Shown: positions 45,924-53,992 of the stretch, in pieces
Layout: the number at the start of each line of letters is the position of its first letter
Numbering within the stretch: the first letter of the stretch is position 1
Assembly: GCF_947502445.1 (NCBI RefSeq)
Contig: NZ_CANMZW010000002.1
Span: 310,001-374,000 of the forward strand
Source: an uncultured Brevibacillus sp.
Lineage (GTDB): Bacteria > Bacillota > Bacilli > Brevibacillales > Brevibacillaceae
DNA length: 64,000 bases
Direction of reading: 5' to 3'
Position numbers and translations under genes: made by a program
Notes under the pieces: model-generated
What the model was told of the DNA's origin: nothing
The model's database searches: none
The model's input: the letters and a program-made list of their open reading frames with translations, nothing else

Positions 45924-47594
45924 TCAAGAGCTGGCTGAAACAGGCAACAGGATGCTTACTGTAGTTCCCTGTTGCCTTTTGCTTTCAATTCGGATACTGC
46001 CTCCGTGATCTTCCAAAATACGCGAGCTGATCATTAGCCCGAGTCCAGTCCCGTTTTCCTTGGTGGTGTAAAAAGGCTCCCCGAGACGCGGTATATGCAC
46101 AGAATCTATACCACAGCCTGTATCCCGTATGCACACACACAGGTAGGAAGACGATTCGCGTACGACCTCAACGTAGATCTCTCCGCCATCTGGCAATGCT
46201 TCAATGGCATTTTTGCAAATATTTAGAAACACCTGTTTCAGCTGATTCTCTTCACAGGAAACGAACGGCAGCTGTGATTGAATCGACGTATGTATTTGAA
46301 TGTTATTTAAATTGGCTTGGCTATCCAAAAAGGAAATCACATCTTCCACGATTTTGGCAATATCCTTTTGCTGGTATTTTACTCCTTGTGGCTTTGCCAA
46401 TACGAGCAATTCACTTACAATAAAATTTATACGGTCCAGCTCCGCAAGCATGATCTCGCAATAGCGCTTTTGAATGTCATCCAGGGAGGATTGCAACAAC
46501 TGAACAAAACCACGAAGTGAGGTCAACGGATTTCTGATTTCATGAGCAATCCCTGCTGCTAATTGGCCAAGCGCCGAAAGCTTGTCCGATTGGCGGAGTA
46601 GCTCCTTTGCGCGGATCAGCTCAGTTACGTCGCGCGAAAGTATCATAATGCTGTCGACTTTGCCTCCATGGTCCTTGATCGGTTTGTAGCGTGATTCTAC
46701 ATGCAGCCAATGTCCATCCCGATGCAGCATGCGGTATAAAATGGTCGTCACGGTCTCTTTTGTCCAGCTACTGATAAACACCTTTTCGACTTTTTCCAAA
46801 TCCTCTGGATGAATCAGCTTGGACCTATCCTCCATCTGCATAAGTTCATCTGCCGTGTAGCCCAGTAGCATAGCCAGCGATGCCGATATATATTTAGGAA
46901 CTCTATTTTGTCCATACACGAAGACCATGTCTGTCATATTCTCCGTGATCAAATGGAAATTCGCCTGGCCTTCTTCAAATGACAGCTCTGTGTGCTGACG
47001 ATTCTCCACTTCCCGTGAGCGCCATACGATACCCACTACTTCTTTTGTTTGATTGTATAACGGAACCAAATCAAACAAAATACGCACAGTTGTGCCATTT
47101 GGGCGACGCTGCACCGTTTCCAAACCACTAATTCCTCTTCCCTCTAGAACATCCATGTAATGGCGTTCTACAAAAGCGGTTAACTCTCCAGAGCCCTTTG
47201 AAATGGAACGGCCGATCAGTTTTTCTTCCTCGTATCCTGTCAGATCCAAAAAAGCCTGATTCATCAGCACCATTTTTCCTTGCTTATCCAGGATGGCCAC
47301 CGCATCCGTCATTTGCTGCAAAACGGCAGTTGCCAGTTCCGTTTTCTTTAGCGGATCGTATCCAACTCCTACTGATGCATCCAATTCTAACTCTGTCTTT
47401 TTCCAAACCCGCACTTTCTTCAACAACCGGTTAATCAAAAATACGACAAAAAATGTAAACAGCAATTGCGTAAGAATAAAATAGCGTGTGTCTGCATAGT
47501 CGGGGGACAAGGATAAAATAACGGCTTGAATGGGTACCCACATAACTAAAAGAAGAAGGACATAATAAATGGAAAAAGGGCTTACTCGTCTCAT
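45924..47594 (-). CDS. Orphan membrane PAS sensor histidine kinase (sporulation-kinase-like)
   Basis: A 556-residue kinase: two membrane helices (about 7-28 and 38-57), PAS 1 (about 85-195), PAS 2 (about 210-325), HisKA with phospho-acceptor His351 in GIAHEIRNPLTSLRGF, and HATPase_c with NICKNAIEALPDGG, DTGCGI and GTGLGL. The HEIRNPLT/RGFVQLL box is the form seen in Kin-type kinases that feed Spo0F. No response regulator is adjacent, also like the Kin proteins. It is a good candidate for input into the Spo0A phosphorelay; this is inference. ATG 47594 follows GGAGG. Confidence 0.88.
   Translation of the reverse strand: MRRVSPFSIYYVLLLLVMWVPIQAVILSLSPDYADTRYFILTQLLFTFFVVFLINRLLKKVRVWKKTELELDASVGVGYDPLKKTELATAVLQQMTDAVAILDKQGKMVLMNQAFLDLTGYEEEKLIGRSISKGSGELTAFVERHYMDVLEGRGISGLETVQRRPNGTTVRILFDLVPLYNQTKEVVGIVWRSREVENRQHTELSFEEGQANFHLITENMTDMVFVYGQNRVPKYISASLAMLLGYTADELMQMEDRSKLIHPEDLEKVEKVFISSWTKETVTTILYRMLHRDGHWLHVESRYKPIKDHGGKVDSIMILSRDVTELIRAKELLRQSDKLSALGQLAAGIAHEIRNPLTSLRGFVQLLQSSLDDIQKRYCEIMLAELDRINFIVSELLVLAKPQGVKYQQKDIAKIVEDVISFLDSQANLNNIQIHTSIQSQLPFVSCEENQLKQVFLNICKNAIEALPDGGEIYVEVVRESSSYLCVCIRDTGCGIDSVHIPRLGEPFYTTKENGTGLGLMISSRILEDHGGSIRIESKRQQGTTVSILLPVSASS
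45942..45985 (+). terminator. Terminator within the kinase 3' end
   Basis: AGGCAACAG (45942-45950) pairs with CTGTTGCCT (45969-45977), followed by TTTGCTTT on the plus strand. It lies inside the last codons of the opposite-strand kinase gene. Confidence 0.7.
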
Positions 47595-47801
47595 CACAAC
47601 CTCCACTGCTTCATTGATGTCATTACATGAACTAGGTGCTGGGGATGACTTGATTCGTTTTTTACATTGGATGGAAGTGAAACATGGTGGCTGGTAGTAA
47701 AATGAATTAAATCGGACAAATTTTTAAGATTCTTAAAAATTATACGATTTTTATCGAAATGTGACCATTCCTTGTCATTCGACATATTACGACATCGTTC
47801 T

Positions 47802-47840
47802 CGCAAAAAAAAACGCCCTTTCGCTTAGGACGCTTTTTGC
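47802..47840 (-). terminator. Terminator after the M28-like gene
   Basis: On the minus strand GCAAAAAGCGTCC pairs (with wobbles) with GGGCGTTTTTTTTTGC around a 9-nt loop. The T run is 9 long. The remaining stretch 47595-47801 shows nothing else. Confidence 0.75.
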
Positions 47841-47861
47841 ACATTGGATGGTAGCAAATAG

Positions 47862-49211
47862 CTACATTTCCTCTTCCGCTTCAAACTTTTGCTCGGGCAT
47901 ATTATCTTTTCCTCGCGTGTACGCGGAAGTACTGGTATCCGTTATTTTCGTGATGGCTGTAAACATCAGCTGTGCCGTTTTGCTCAATTGCTCCAGACTG
48001 ATCTTCTCACGTGTATCCTCTGCCTGATTTCGCAACTTATTAACAGGTGGACGTGTGATGAGTGCGGTTGGGATTCCAGCCAAAGCCAAAGTCCTGTCCT
48101 CCCGATATCCACTCACCTGATCCTCTGTGGCGCTCGAGAAAGGCGCTCCCGCCTTCTCTGCCAGTTCTACAGGCAGGTTCTTCATTTGATGAACCGTCGT
48201 CACCAGCAAGTCGCCAGCATCTGCGCTTCCCACGCCATCTAGGCTATACGCAGCGATGATTCTTTCTTTTTCCCCAGCAGATAAAGAGTTAACGAATGCG
48301 CCCGCTCCCTTCTCGCCCACCGATATTGCTCCTAAACTGACGAAGCGTATTTCTGTATCAATCGGACGCTCTGCCATTGTGCGCGCAAGCTCCAATAAAA
48401 CAGCCAAGCCAGCAGCACCATAATTTGCAGCAGGCGAATAAGGTACGGAGTCGTGATGAGCAGTTACTATCACGATCTGCCCTGTTCCCCCTTGGGTCGG
48501 CTTTCGGGTAGCGACGAAGTTTGCGGAGGTTTGCTTGCTGGAGTAGCTCCCCTCTACCTTCACCGTCGCCTTCAGCTGCTCTTTGGCTTGAAGCAGCTTT
48601 TGTAAAAGCAGCCCCTCTTCTTTGGACAACGCAATCACTGGCACCGACATGTCTAACGGCTCCTTCAGGGTGCCTTTCCAATCTCCCTCCCGATCATTCC
48701 CAATAACCACGGCTACCGCACCAGCAGCTGTAGCCTGCCTCACTTTTTCTGCAAATGGAATCGCGCCCCTTTGGACAAACGCAATATTCCCCCGAGCTTT
48801 TCCGTTTTCAAAATCAGCTGCAGTCCCTTGCCCGCTGTTGACAATCCGGGCTGTTCCCACCCCGTTTGGTCCATAGGTCAAGCCATACGGATTCCAGCTT
48901 ACCTGTACTCCCTCTACTTGAAAAGACAGGGTAGAGGGCTTTTGATAGGTGTAATAGTAAAAGGGCTGCAATGATGTCTGATAGCCGTAGGAGCGCAGCA
49001 CTTCCTCCACGTATGCTCCCGCTGCAAACTCTGTTTCGGTAGCAGGTGGCCGAGGCAGCCTGGCGAGATGATCCATATGTCGAGATAAATTGTCTTCATT
49101 GATCCATACAGGTATATCTATCGCACTTCCTGTAGAGGAGAACGGCAATGGCAAGAGCGTCATTCCCCAGGCTATCAGTGCGCTCATGGCATAATATCGG
49201 ACGGATCGCAT
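47862..49211 (-). CDS. Secreted M28-like peptidase with degenerate metal site
   Basis: A 449-residue secreted protein: signal peptide about 1-30, a protease-associated (PA) insert about 110-200, and an M28 aminopeptidase fold about 225-425, the layout of YwaD-type enzymes. The first ligand pair is kept (HHD at 252-254) and Asp325 in SLDGVG, but the bridging Asp is Tyr264 (NYGAAG), the Glu-Glu pair is Ile-Ser at 296-297 (GAISVGEKG) and the last His is Arg373 (EDRTLAL). So catalysis by the usual di-zinc mechanism is unlikely. Start ATG 49211 is 7 nt after GGGAG. Confidence 0.8.
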   Translation of the reverse strand: MRSVRYYAMSALIAWGMTLLPLPFSSTGSAIDIPVWINEDNLSRHMDHLARLPRPPATETEFAAGAYVEEVLRSYGYQTSLQPFYYYTYQKPSTLSFQVEGVQVSWNPYGLTYGPNGVGTARIVNSGQGTAADFENGKARGNIAFVQRGAIPFAEKVRQATAAGAVAVVIGNDREGDWKGTLKEPLDMSVPVIALSKEEGLLLQKLLQAKEQLKATVKVEGSYSSKQTSANFVATRKPTQGGTGQIVIVTAHHDSVPYSPAANYGAAGLAVLLELARTMAERPIDTEIRFVSLGAISVGEKGAGAFVNSLSAGEKERIIAAYSLDGVGSADAGDLLVTTVHQMKNLPVELAEKAGAPFSSATEDQVSGYREDRTLALAGIPTALITRPPVNKLRNQAEDTREKISLEQLSKTAQLMFTAITKITDTSTSAYTRGKDNMPEQKFEAEEEM

Positions 49212-49435
49212 ATGCATTCTCCCTTCTCATTTGCTTTGTTTATTTATTATGGGCTGTTTTCTCAAAAAGCGTCTAGTCAGAATAGTTAGTCAAATACTTT
49301 CATCCAGCGTCAATGGACGACAGCTTTAGTTTCTCTTCTTCCCAAATCTTTCTGTACCCCTATGGTCACACCCGAGAAAGCGTCGATTTGTCGATTCTTT
49401 CACTGTCTTTTCCACTTCATATGAAATGTTTATAG

Positions 49436-49609
49436 GAGGGGGTCCCAACACGCAAAATTATTGATAACCATTTTGCTATTTTCAAATTGACCCCCTCATA
49501 CCGATGGTGCTAAGGTTGATTCATAAACCGTTGTTAGAAAAACTTGGCTTATCGGTACAAACGTGGGCCTTCGTTTTTCGGATACTTTCATGCTTCATAG
49601 CGTTACCGA
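49436..49609 (+). promoter_or_regulatory. Structured leader region upstream of dat
   Basis: GAGGGGGTC (49436-49444) pairs with GACCCCCTC (49489-49497) and encloses GCAAAAT (49452-49458) pairing with ATTTTGC (49470-49476). A second nested set follows: TCGGTA (49552-49557) with TACCGA (49604-49609) around AAACG/CGTTT plus TTTT (49559-49578). No T-box consensus was found. The divergent gap 49212-49663 has no gene. Confidence 0.5.
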
Positions 49610-49663
49610 AAATGAACGGTTCCGAAAGTAGAACAAGCGGATTGCACTGAAGGAGGATTCACC

Positions 49664-50515
49664 ATGCTATATGTAGACGGCAATTGGGTGGAAGAGGGTC
49701 AGTTAGCGGTGCACCCTGAAGACCGCGGTTACAATTTCGGAGATGGTATTTACGAGGTTGTCCGCATCTACAAGGGCAAAATGTATCAATGGGAGGGGCA
49801 TCTGACGCGTTTGTACAGAAGCGCTCGGGAAATCAAACTAGATTTGCCTTGGAGCCCGGAAGAACTCAGTGAGGTGGCTTTACAGCTCATTGAGAAGAAC
49901 AATTTGACCGATCAAGATGACGCCAGCCTTTATTTACAAATTTCTCGTGGAGCAGCCCCTCGTGTTCACGACATTCCAAGTGGCATCAAGCCTGTCATCA
50001 TGGCATTCGTGCGTAAAAAGGCTCGTCCTCTAGAAGATATGAAAAAGGGCTGGAGCGCACAGCTTGTTGACGATATTCGTTGGCTCCGCTGTGACATCAA
50101 GACTCTCAATCTCTTAGGTGCTGTGCTGGTAAAGCAATATGCAAAGGATGCCGGCGCACAGGAATCCATCCTGCACCGCAACGGTACGATCACGGAGTGC
50201 AGCTCCGCCAATCTGTTTGCCGTAAAGAACGGAGCTTTGTATACGCATCCGGCAGATCACATGATTTTGCATGGCATTACTAGACAGAGTGTGATTGATC
50301 TCGCCAAAGAAAATGGCATCGCTGTTCATGAGGAGCCTTTTGACATCGCGTTCCTCAAGCAAGCAGATGAGCTGTTCCTGACCAGTACTACGGTTGAGAT
50401 CATGTCGTTAATCTCTGTAGATGGCCAACCGATCGGTGACGGAAAAGTCGGTCCAATCGTACAAAAGCTCCAAGCCTTGTTTGAACAGCACATTAACGAA
50501 AGTGTGCTCGTCTAA
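49664..50515 (+). CDS. dat: D-amino acid aminotransferase
   Basis: PLP enzyme (fold type IV) that interconverts D-amino acids and 2-oxo acids, typically supplying D-glutamate for peptidoglycan. The 283-residue protein has YNFGDGIYEVVRIY, the PLP lysine Lys146 in RCDIKTLNLLG, and TECSSANLFAV, matching Bacillus D-AAT. Start ATG 49664 follows GAAGGAGG. It is preceded by a structured leader and followed by a terminator, so it is monocistronic. Confidence 0.93.
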   Translation: MLYVDGNWVEEGQLAVHPEDRGYNFGDGIYEVVRIYKGKMYQWEGHLTRLYRSAREIKLDLPWSPEELSEVALQLIEKNNLTDQDDASLYLQISRGAAPRVHDIPSGIKPVIMAFVRKKARPLEDMKKGWSAQLVDDIRWLRCDIKTLNLLGAVLVKQYAKDAGAQESILHRNGTITECSSANLFAVKNGALYTHPADHMILHGITRQSVIDLAKENGIAVHEEPFDIAFLKQADELFLTSTTVEIMSLISVDGQPIGDGKVGPIVQKLQALFEQHINESVLV

Positions 50516-50576
50516 CCACTAAAAGCCTGACAGCGCTAGTTGTTCGAAGATAATAAAGTTTTAGATAGACCAATCA

Positions 50577-50630
50577 AAACAGCGGTAGCCATGGACCAGA
50601 AAATAAAGTCCTCGACTCCCGCTGTTTTTT
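50577..50630 (+). terminator. Terminator of dat
   Basis: AAACAGCGG (50577-50585) pairs with CCGCTGTTT (50619-50627), then TTTTT; the loop is 33 nt, itself structured. Confidence 0.7.
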
Positions 50631-50672
50631 GAACTATCGCCCAGTTAGCTCAATATCAAATGAATGAACTCA

Positions 50673-51020
50673 TTATTTCTCCCAAAGCTCGACCAGTCGA
50701 CCTTCAGGATCTTCCATCCAAATAAACTTTCCGAATTCACTTATCTCTTTTTCCCTTGCAAGAGGTACTCCCATATGTTCAAGATGCTTAATAGTCTCGT
50801 CTAGATTATGTACTTGGAAATTTAACATCACTTGTTGTTCTGTTGGGAAATAACTGTCATTCTCAGTAAAAAAAGAAAAGATAGTCTCATTTCCTAATTG
50901 GGGTTTTATAACAGTCCCATTCCAATTTTCTATTTCAATCTTCAAGACCTCGCTGTACCATTTTTTTACAGCTTCAAGATCCTTCGTTCTCCAAAATATT
51001 CCTCCGAAACCTTTTATCAT
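50673..51020 (-). CDS. VOC (glyoxalase/bleomycin resistance) family protein
   Basis: A 115-residue single-chain VOC protein with the paired beta-alpha-beta modules (FWRTKDLEAVKKWYSEVLKI and MLNFQVHNLDETIKHLE) and the closing FIWMEDPEGRLVELWEK with the metal-ligand Glu in LVELW. Likely an active or binding member, but substrate cannot be told. Its start overlaps the stop of the PEP-mutase-like gene by 4 nt, so they are coupled. Confidence 0.8.
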   Translation of the reverse strand: MIKGFGGIFWRTKDLEAVKKWYSEVLKIEIENWNGTVIKPQLGNETIFSFFTENDSYFPTEQQVMLNFQVHNLDETIKHLEHMGVPLAREKEISEFGKFIWMEDPEGRLVELWEK

Positions 51021-51808
51021 CGTATCTTACTCCCTACTGTCCTATCGAATAGCAAAGACGTATCCTGAGATTCATAAATATGAGCCGCGCACGTGTCCAA
51101 TAACGTTTGAAGCTTCCGATATAAGGCGCCCCCGAGACTTAGCCGCTTGACCCCAAGCTCCTGGAGCTTTTTGCAGCTTGTAAGCCCTGGCGCAGACATA
51201 AGGTTTAGAGGAGCGGTAATTTGCGCTGCAGCCGCTTTGATTTCGTTATCATCCCTCAATCCAGGAACAAAAATTCCGCTTGCGCCGCTCTCCACATAGG
51301 CTTGCGCCCGGACCGTTGTTTCCTTGCTCGGATTTATATTCAGCAAATAAGTATCTGTCCTTGCATTCATATAAAAATCTTTATAGCCGCTCTTCTCTAG
51401 TGCCATTCTTATTTTCGATAAAAGCTTGCATTGTTCGTTCAATGGTTTGAGTCCTGCTTGATCCTTGCCAGAATCCTCTATATTGATCCCCACAACGCCG
51501 ATATCCGCAAGTTTCAATACATTCTCGACTATCGTTTTCTCATCTTTTCCATATCCCGACTCTATGTCGGCAGAAACAGGGATGTTTACATGATCCAATA
51601 TCGTTTTTATGCGATTTAGTATAGTGTCGAATTCAATTATTTCACCATCCGGATAACCCAAACTTTTTGCTATTCCCCAACTGGTTGTACCGATAGCTTT
51701 GAATCCGGCTTTCTCCAGAGACAATGCAGAAAACAAGTCCCAAGCATTTCCTAACAATAAAAGCTCGTTTGATTCATGTAATACTTTAAACTCCTGAATT
51801 TTGCTCAT
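51017..51808 (-). CDS. Isocitrate lyase/PEP mutase superfamily enzyme
   Basis: A 263-residue TIM-barrel enzyme of the ICL/PEPM group. Family blocks are NAWDLFSALSLEKAGFKAIGTTS, the Mg-site VSADIESGYG, GINIEDSGK, and FYMNARTDTYLL. The KKCGH catalytic loop of true isocitrate lyase is absent, so the product is more likely a 2-methylisocitrate-lyase-like, oxaloacetate hydrolase-like or C-C/P-C lyase of unknown substrate. It is translated with the VOC protein downstream. AT-richer than the core genes around it. Confidence 0.75.
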   Translation of the reverse strand: MSKIQEFKVLHESNELLLLGNAWDLFSALSLEKAGFKAIGTTSWGIAKSLGYPDGEIIEFDTILNRIKTILDHVNIPVSADIESGYGKDEKTIVENVLKLADIGVVGINIEDSGKDQAGLKPLNEQCKLLSKIRMALEKSGYKDFYMNARTDTYLLNINPSKETTVRAQAYVESGASGIFVPGLRDDNEIKAAAAQITAPLNLMSAPGLTSCKKLQELGVKRLSLGGALYRKLQTLLDTCAAHIYESQDTSLLFDRTVGSKIR

Positions 51809-51863
51809 CCTTTTATCCCCTCTGCACCACTGAAAATCTTTTTCGATAATTTTGTCTCTGTAT

Positions 51864-52346
51864 TCATTTTAGTTCCAACTCCATAAACACATCCGCTCTT
51901 GCATAAGGCATGGGTCCGACCTGCTCAACAGGAACATGCTTGAACCCAACTGATTCGTAAAGATGAACAGCGTTCGGTAGTTTGGTGCTACTGCCCAAAA
52001 AGAGCGATGTTGCGCCAAGCCCGCGTGCGCGGTTAATAGCGGCATGGATGATTCTCCGTCCGTATCCGCGCCCCCGAAACTCGGGTGTAACGCTCATCTT
52101 CGAGAGCTCGAACACACCTGCCCCAGTCGGAACGAGTGCAACACATCCGACGATCGAATCGCCATCGCGTGCGATGAGTACGTCTCCTCCTTTGTTCACG
52201 ATGTACTCCACTGGGTTATTAAGGATAACCCGGTCCTCCTCTTCGATGGCAAAGAGGAGGGCGATCCATTCCTCGTTAAGTGTTTTGAAGGCCCGAGCCT
52301 CTTCTGGCGTCTGCATCGAAGTGATCGTGAGCACTGTTTCAAGCAT
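51864..52346 (-). CDS. GNAT family N-acetyltransferase
   Basis: A 160-residue acetyltransferase. The acetyl-CoA-binding motif A is KMSVTPEFRGRGYGRRIIHAAI, followed by NAVHLYESVGF, the usual motif B. Its amino-group substrate cannot be told. ATG 52346 follows GAGGAGGAAA. It lies on the minus strand upstream of the PEP-mutase-like gene, with a 55-bp gap. Confidence 0.82.
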   Translation of the reverse strand: MLETVLTITSMQTPEEARAFKTLNEEWIALLFAIEEEDRVILNNPVEYIVNKGGDVLIARDGDSIVGCVALVPTGAGVFELSKMSVTPEFRGRGYGRRIIHAAINRARGLGATSLFLGSSTKLPNAVHLYESVGFKHVPVEQVGPMPYARADVFMELELK

Positions 52347-52490
52347 GCTATGTTTCCTCCTCTTGTATAGTTAACTTCCACGAATGAATTAACCAAACGA
52401 CTGATCAATGTCAACCATTCAATTATGGTCATACTACAAGTAGAATTAGAGAGGCAGGAAGACAACCGTGAAATGCTAATTCTTCCTGTT

Positions 52491-52672
52491 TTAAACTCCA
52501 TAAGAAACTAATTTTGTTTCGAGGAATCCTTCAATCCCCTATTTTCCACCTTCACGTCCGAGACCGCTATTTTTTATTCCGCCAAATGGTGCTTGTGTTT
52601 GTGTAGGAATGTTTTGTTTGATTTTACCTCAATCCATTCACCGTTAATGCACATTCTTTTTACTCTTGGCAT
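52491..52672 (-). pseudogene. Aldehyde dehydrogenase relic with huge internal deletion
   Basis: On the minus strand AAAGGAGA precedes ATG 52672; about 22 codons (MCINGEWIEVKSNKTF) match an aldehyde dehydrogenase N-terminus. The frame then breaks and the final block QAPFGGIKNSGLGREGGK appears, followed by a TAG and GIEGFLETKL to a stop at 52491. This is the C-terminal signature of semialdehyde dehydrogenases. Roughly 430 codons that should lie between the two ends are missing. Confidence 0.75.
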
Positions 52673-52711
52673 CCAATTCTCTCCTTTTAGCCGAGTCGCT
52701 ATTATAATGAA

Positions 52712-52737
52712 GAAAACACTCACTGAGGAGCGTTTTC
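52712..52737 (-). terminator. Terminator after the stand-alone crotonase
   Basis: GAAAACGCTC (52737-52728) pairs with GAGTGTTTTC (52721-52712) with one mismatch, followed by TTCATT on the minus strand. Confidence 0.65.
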
Positions 52738-52774
52738 TTCTGAATCTTCTTACTTTTTATCATTCGTTATTATG

Positions 52775-53563
52775 TTATCTCCCTTTATATTCCGGTTTGG
52801 TTTTTTCAATAAAAGCTTTTGTTCCCGTTCTATAGTCTTCTGTTGATGCAATTAATCCAAAAAAATCGGCCCCGAGGTGTGCAGATTCTTCTAGTGTTAC
52901 ATTTAGCCCGCGGTGAAGGGCTTCCCACGTTAATGTAACGGCTATTGGTGATTGAGCTAAGATTTCTTGTAATAAGTTCTCGGCTTCAGGTAATAAATTC
53001 TCAGGCTCCACCACCCTATTTAGAAGACCAAACGTATATGCCTCTTCTGCATTTATAGAGTTCCCTGTTAGTAATAACTCAGCAGCACGACCTTTTCCGA
53101 TTAATCTTGGTAGTCGAGTAGTTCCACCAAATCCAGCTACGGCACCAATACGAACTTCAGGATGACCAAGTCTAGCATGATTTACAGCGATTCTAAGCAT
53201 ACAAGATTCGGCTATTTCAAGACCGCCACCTAATGCAGATCCGTTAAGGGCAGCAACTACTACCTTACCTAAGGATTCGATTTTACTCGTGACATCAACA
53301 GCCAGTTTTGCAAAATCTCTCACCTCAAGAGGAGTTGCGGAATTAAGGAATTTAATATCAGCACCAGCAGAAAAAGCTTTTTCTCCTGTACCTGTTATAA
53401 TAACCGCCTTTACTTCTTGGTCTTTTTTTGCTTTTTCCAATGCGACTGAAAGCTTTTCAAGCATTTCTCTGTTTAATGCATTTAATGAGTCAGGTCTATT
53501 TAGCGCAATAGTTGCAATACGATTTTTAATCGAATAAAGAACGACATCCTTATGTGACATCAT
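52775..53563 (-). CDS. Enoyl-CoA hydratase/isomerase (crotonase)
   Basis: A 262-residue crotonase. The oxyanion segments (FSAGADIKFL and LNGSALGGGLE) and both catalytic glutamates (in GGGLEIAES and GHPEVRIGAVAGFGGTTRL) are present, so trans-2-enoyl-CoA hydration is likely. Start ATG 53563 follows GGAGAG. It is closely related to the crotonase half of the next gene on the same strand; long blocks (from PEVRIGAVAG to LTGNSINAE) are identical. The upstream gap holds a repeated motif that may be an operator. Confidence 0.88.
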   Translation of the reverse strand: MMSHKDVVLYSIKNRIATIALNRPDSLNALNREMLEKLSVALEKAKKDQEVKAVIITGTGEKAFSAGADIKFLNSATPLEVRDFAKLAVDVTSKIESLGKVVVAALNGSALGGGLEIAESCMLRIAVNHARLGHPEVRIGAVAGFGGTTRLPRLIGKGRAAELLLTGNSINAEEAYTFGLLNRVVEPENLLPEAENLLQEILAQSPIAVTLTWEALHRGLNVTLEESAHLGADFFGLIASTEDYRTGTKAFIEKTKPEYKGR

Positions 53564-53593
53564 ATATCTCTCCATTCTTCTGTAAGGGTACAG

Positions 53594-53705
53594 GAACTAA
53601 ACGGTACTACTTTAATCTCAAATATAGAATCACCTCATATCATAAAATTTTTCACTTGATAAGTATTGGAAACCCTAGGCGTTTTAGAACCACTCGGTAC
53701 TACTT
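53594..53705 (-). repeat. Direct repeat in the crotonase promoter region
   Basis: GAAC-N4-CGGTACTACTT occurs at 53594-53612 and again at 53687-53705, 93 bp apart, both 30-145 bp upstream of the stand-alone crotonase. This spacing and position suit a regulator site. A related TTTTAGAAC lies before the fused gene. Confidence 0.55.
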
Positions 53706-53898
53706 GAAGTTATAAAAAATGTGCTATGGATAATTTTAGTGTACAACTAGAAATATATAGTACTAATAATCCGGAGTCAATCCCCCTTTAGACAAAAAGT
53801 TTTTACGATTACATTTCCCTTTAACGGGAATTTCTCTAAGAAGCGGAAAAACAGGCAAATGAAATATTACCTGTTATTAGGGATGGATATTACTAAAC

Positions 53899-53954
53899 AA
53901 AACGGTCAGGACCGTTTTTCACAGAAAAAAAAACAGACGGAATTGCCTGTTTTT
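53899..53954 (-). terminator. Two tandem hairpins after the crotonase-TetR gene
   Basis: AAAAACAG/CTGTTTTT (53928-53935 and 53947-53954), then a T run on the minus strand, ends the fused gene. A second perfect hairpin, AAAACGGTC-AG-GACCGTTTT (53899-53918), follows it. The rest of 53564-53992 has no gene. Confidence 0.7.
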
Positions 53955-53992
53955 CATTTCGCTTTTAGAGAGGTGAGCGGATGAGAATTATG

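Noticed and set aside
49552..49663. T-box riboswitch before dat
   Set aside because: No AGGGTGGNACCGCG core or specifier loop could be found; only unassigned stems remain.
53899..53954. Tandem hairpins as a CRISPR or repeat array
   Set aside because: Two different stems, no repeated unit; they are terminators.
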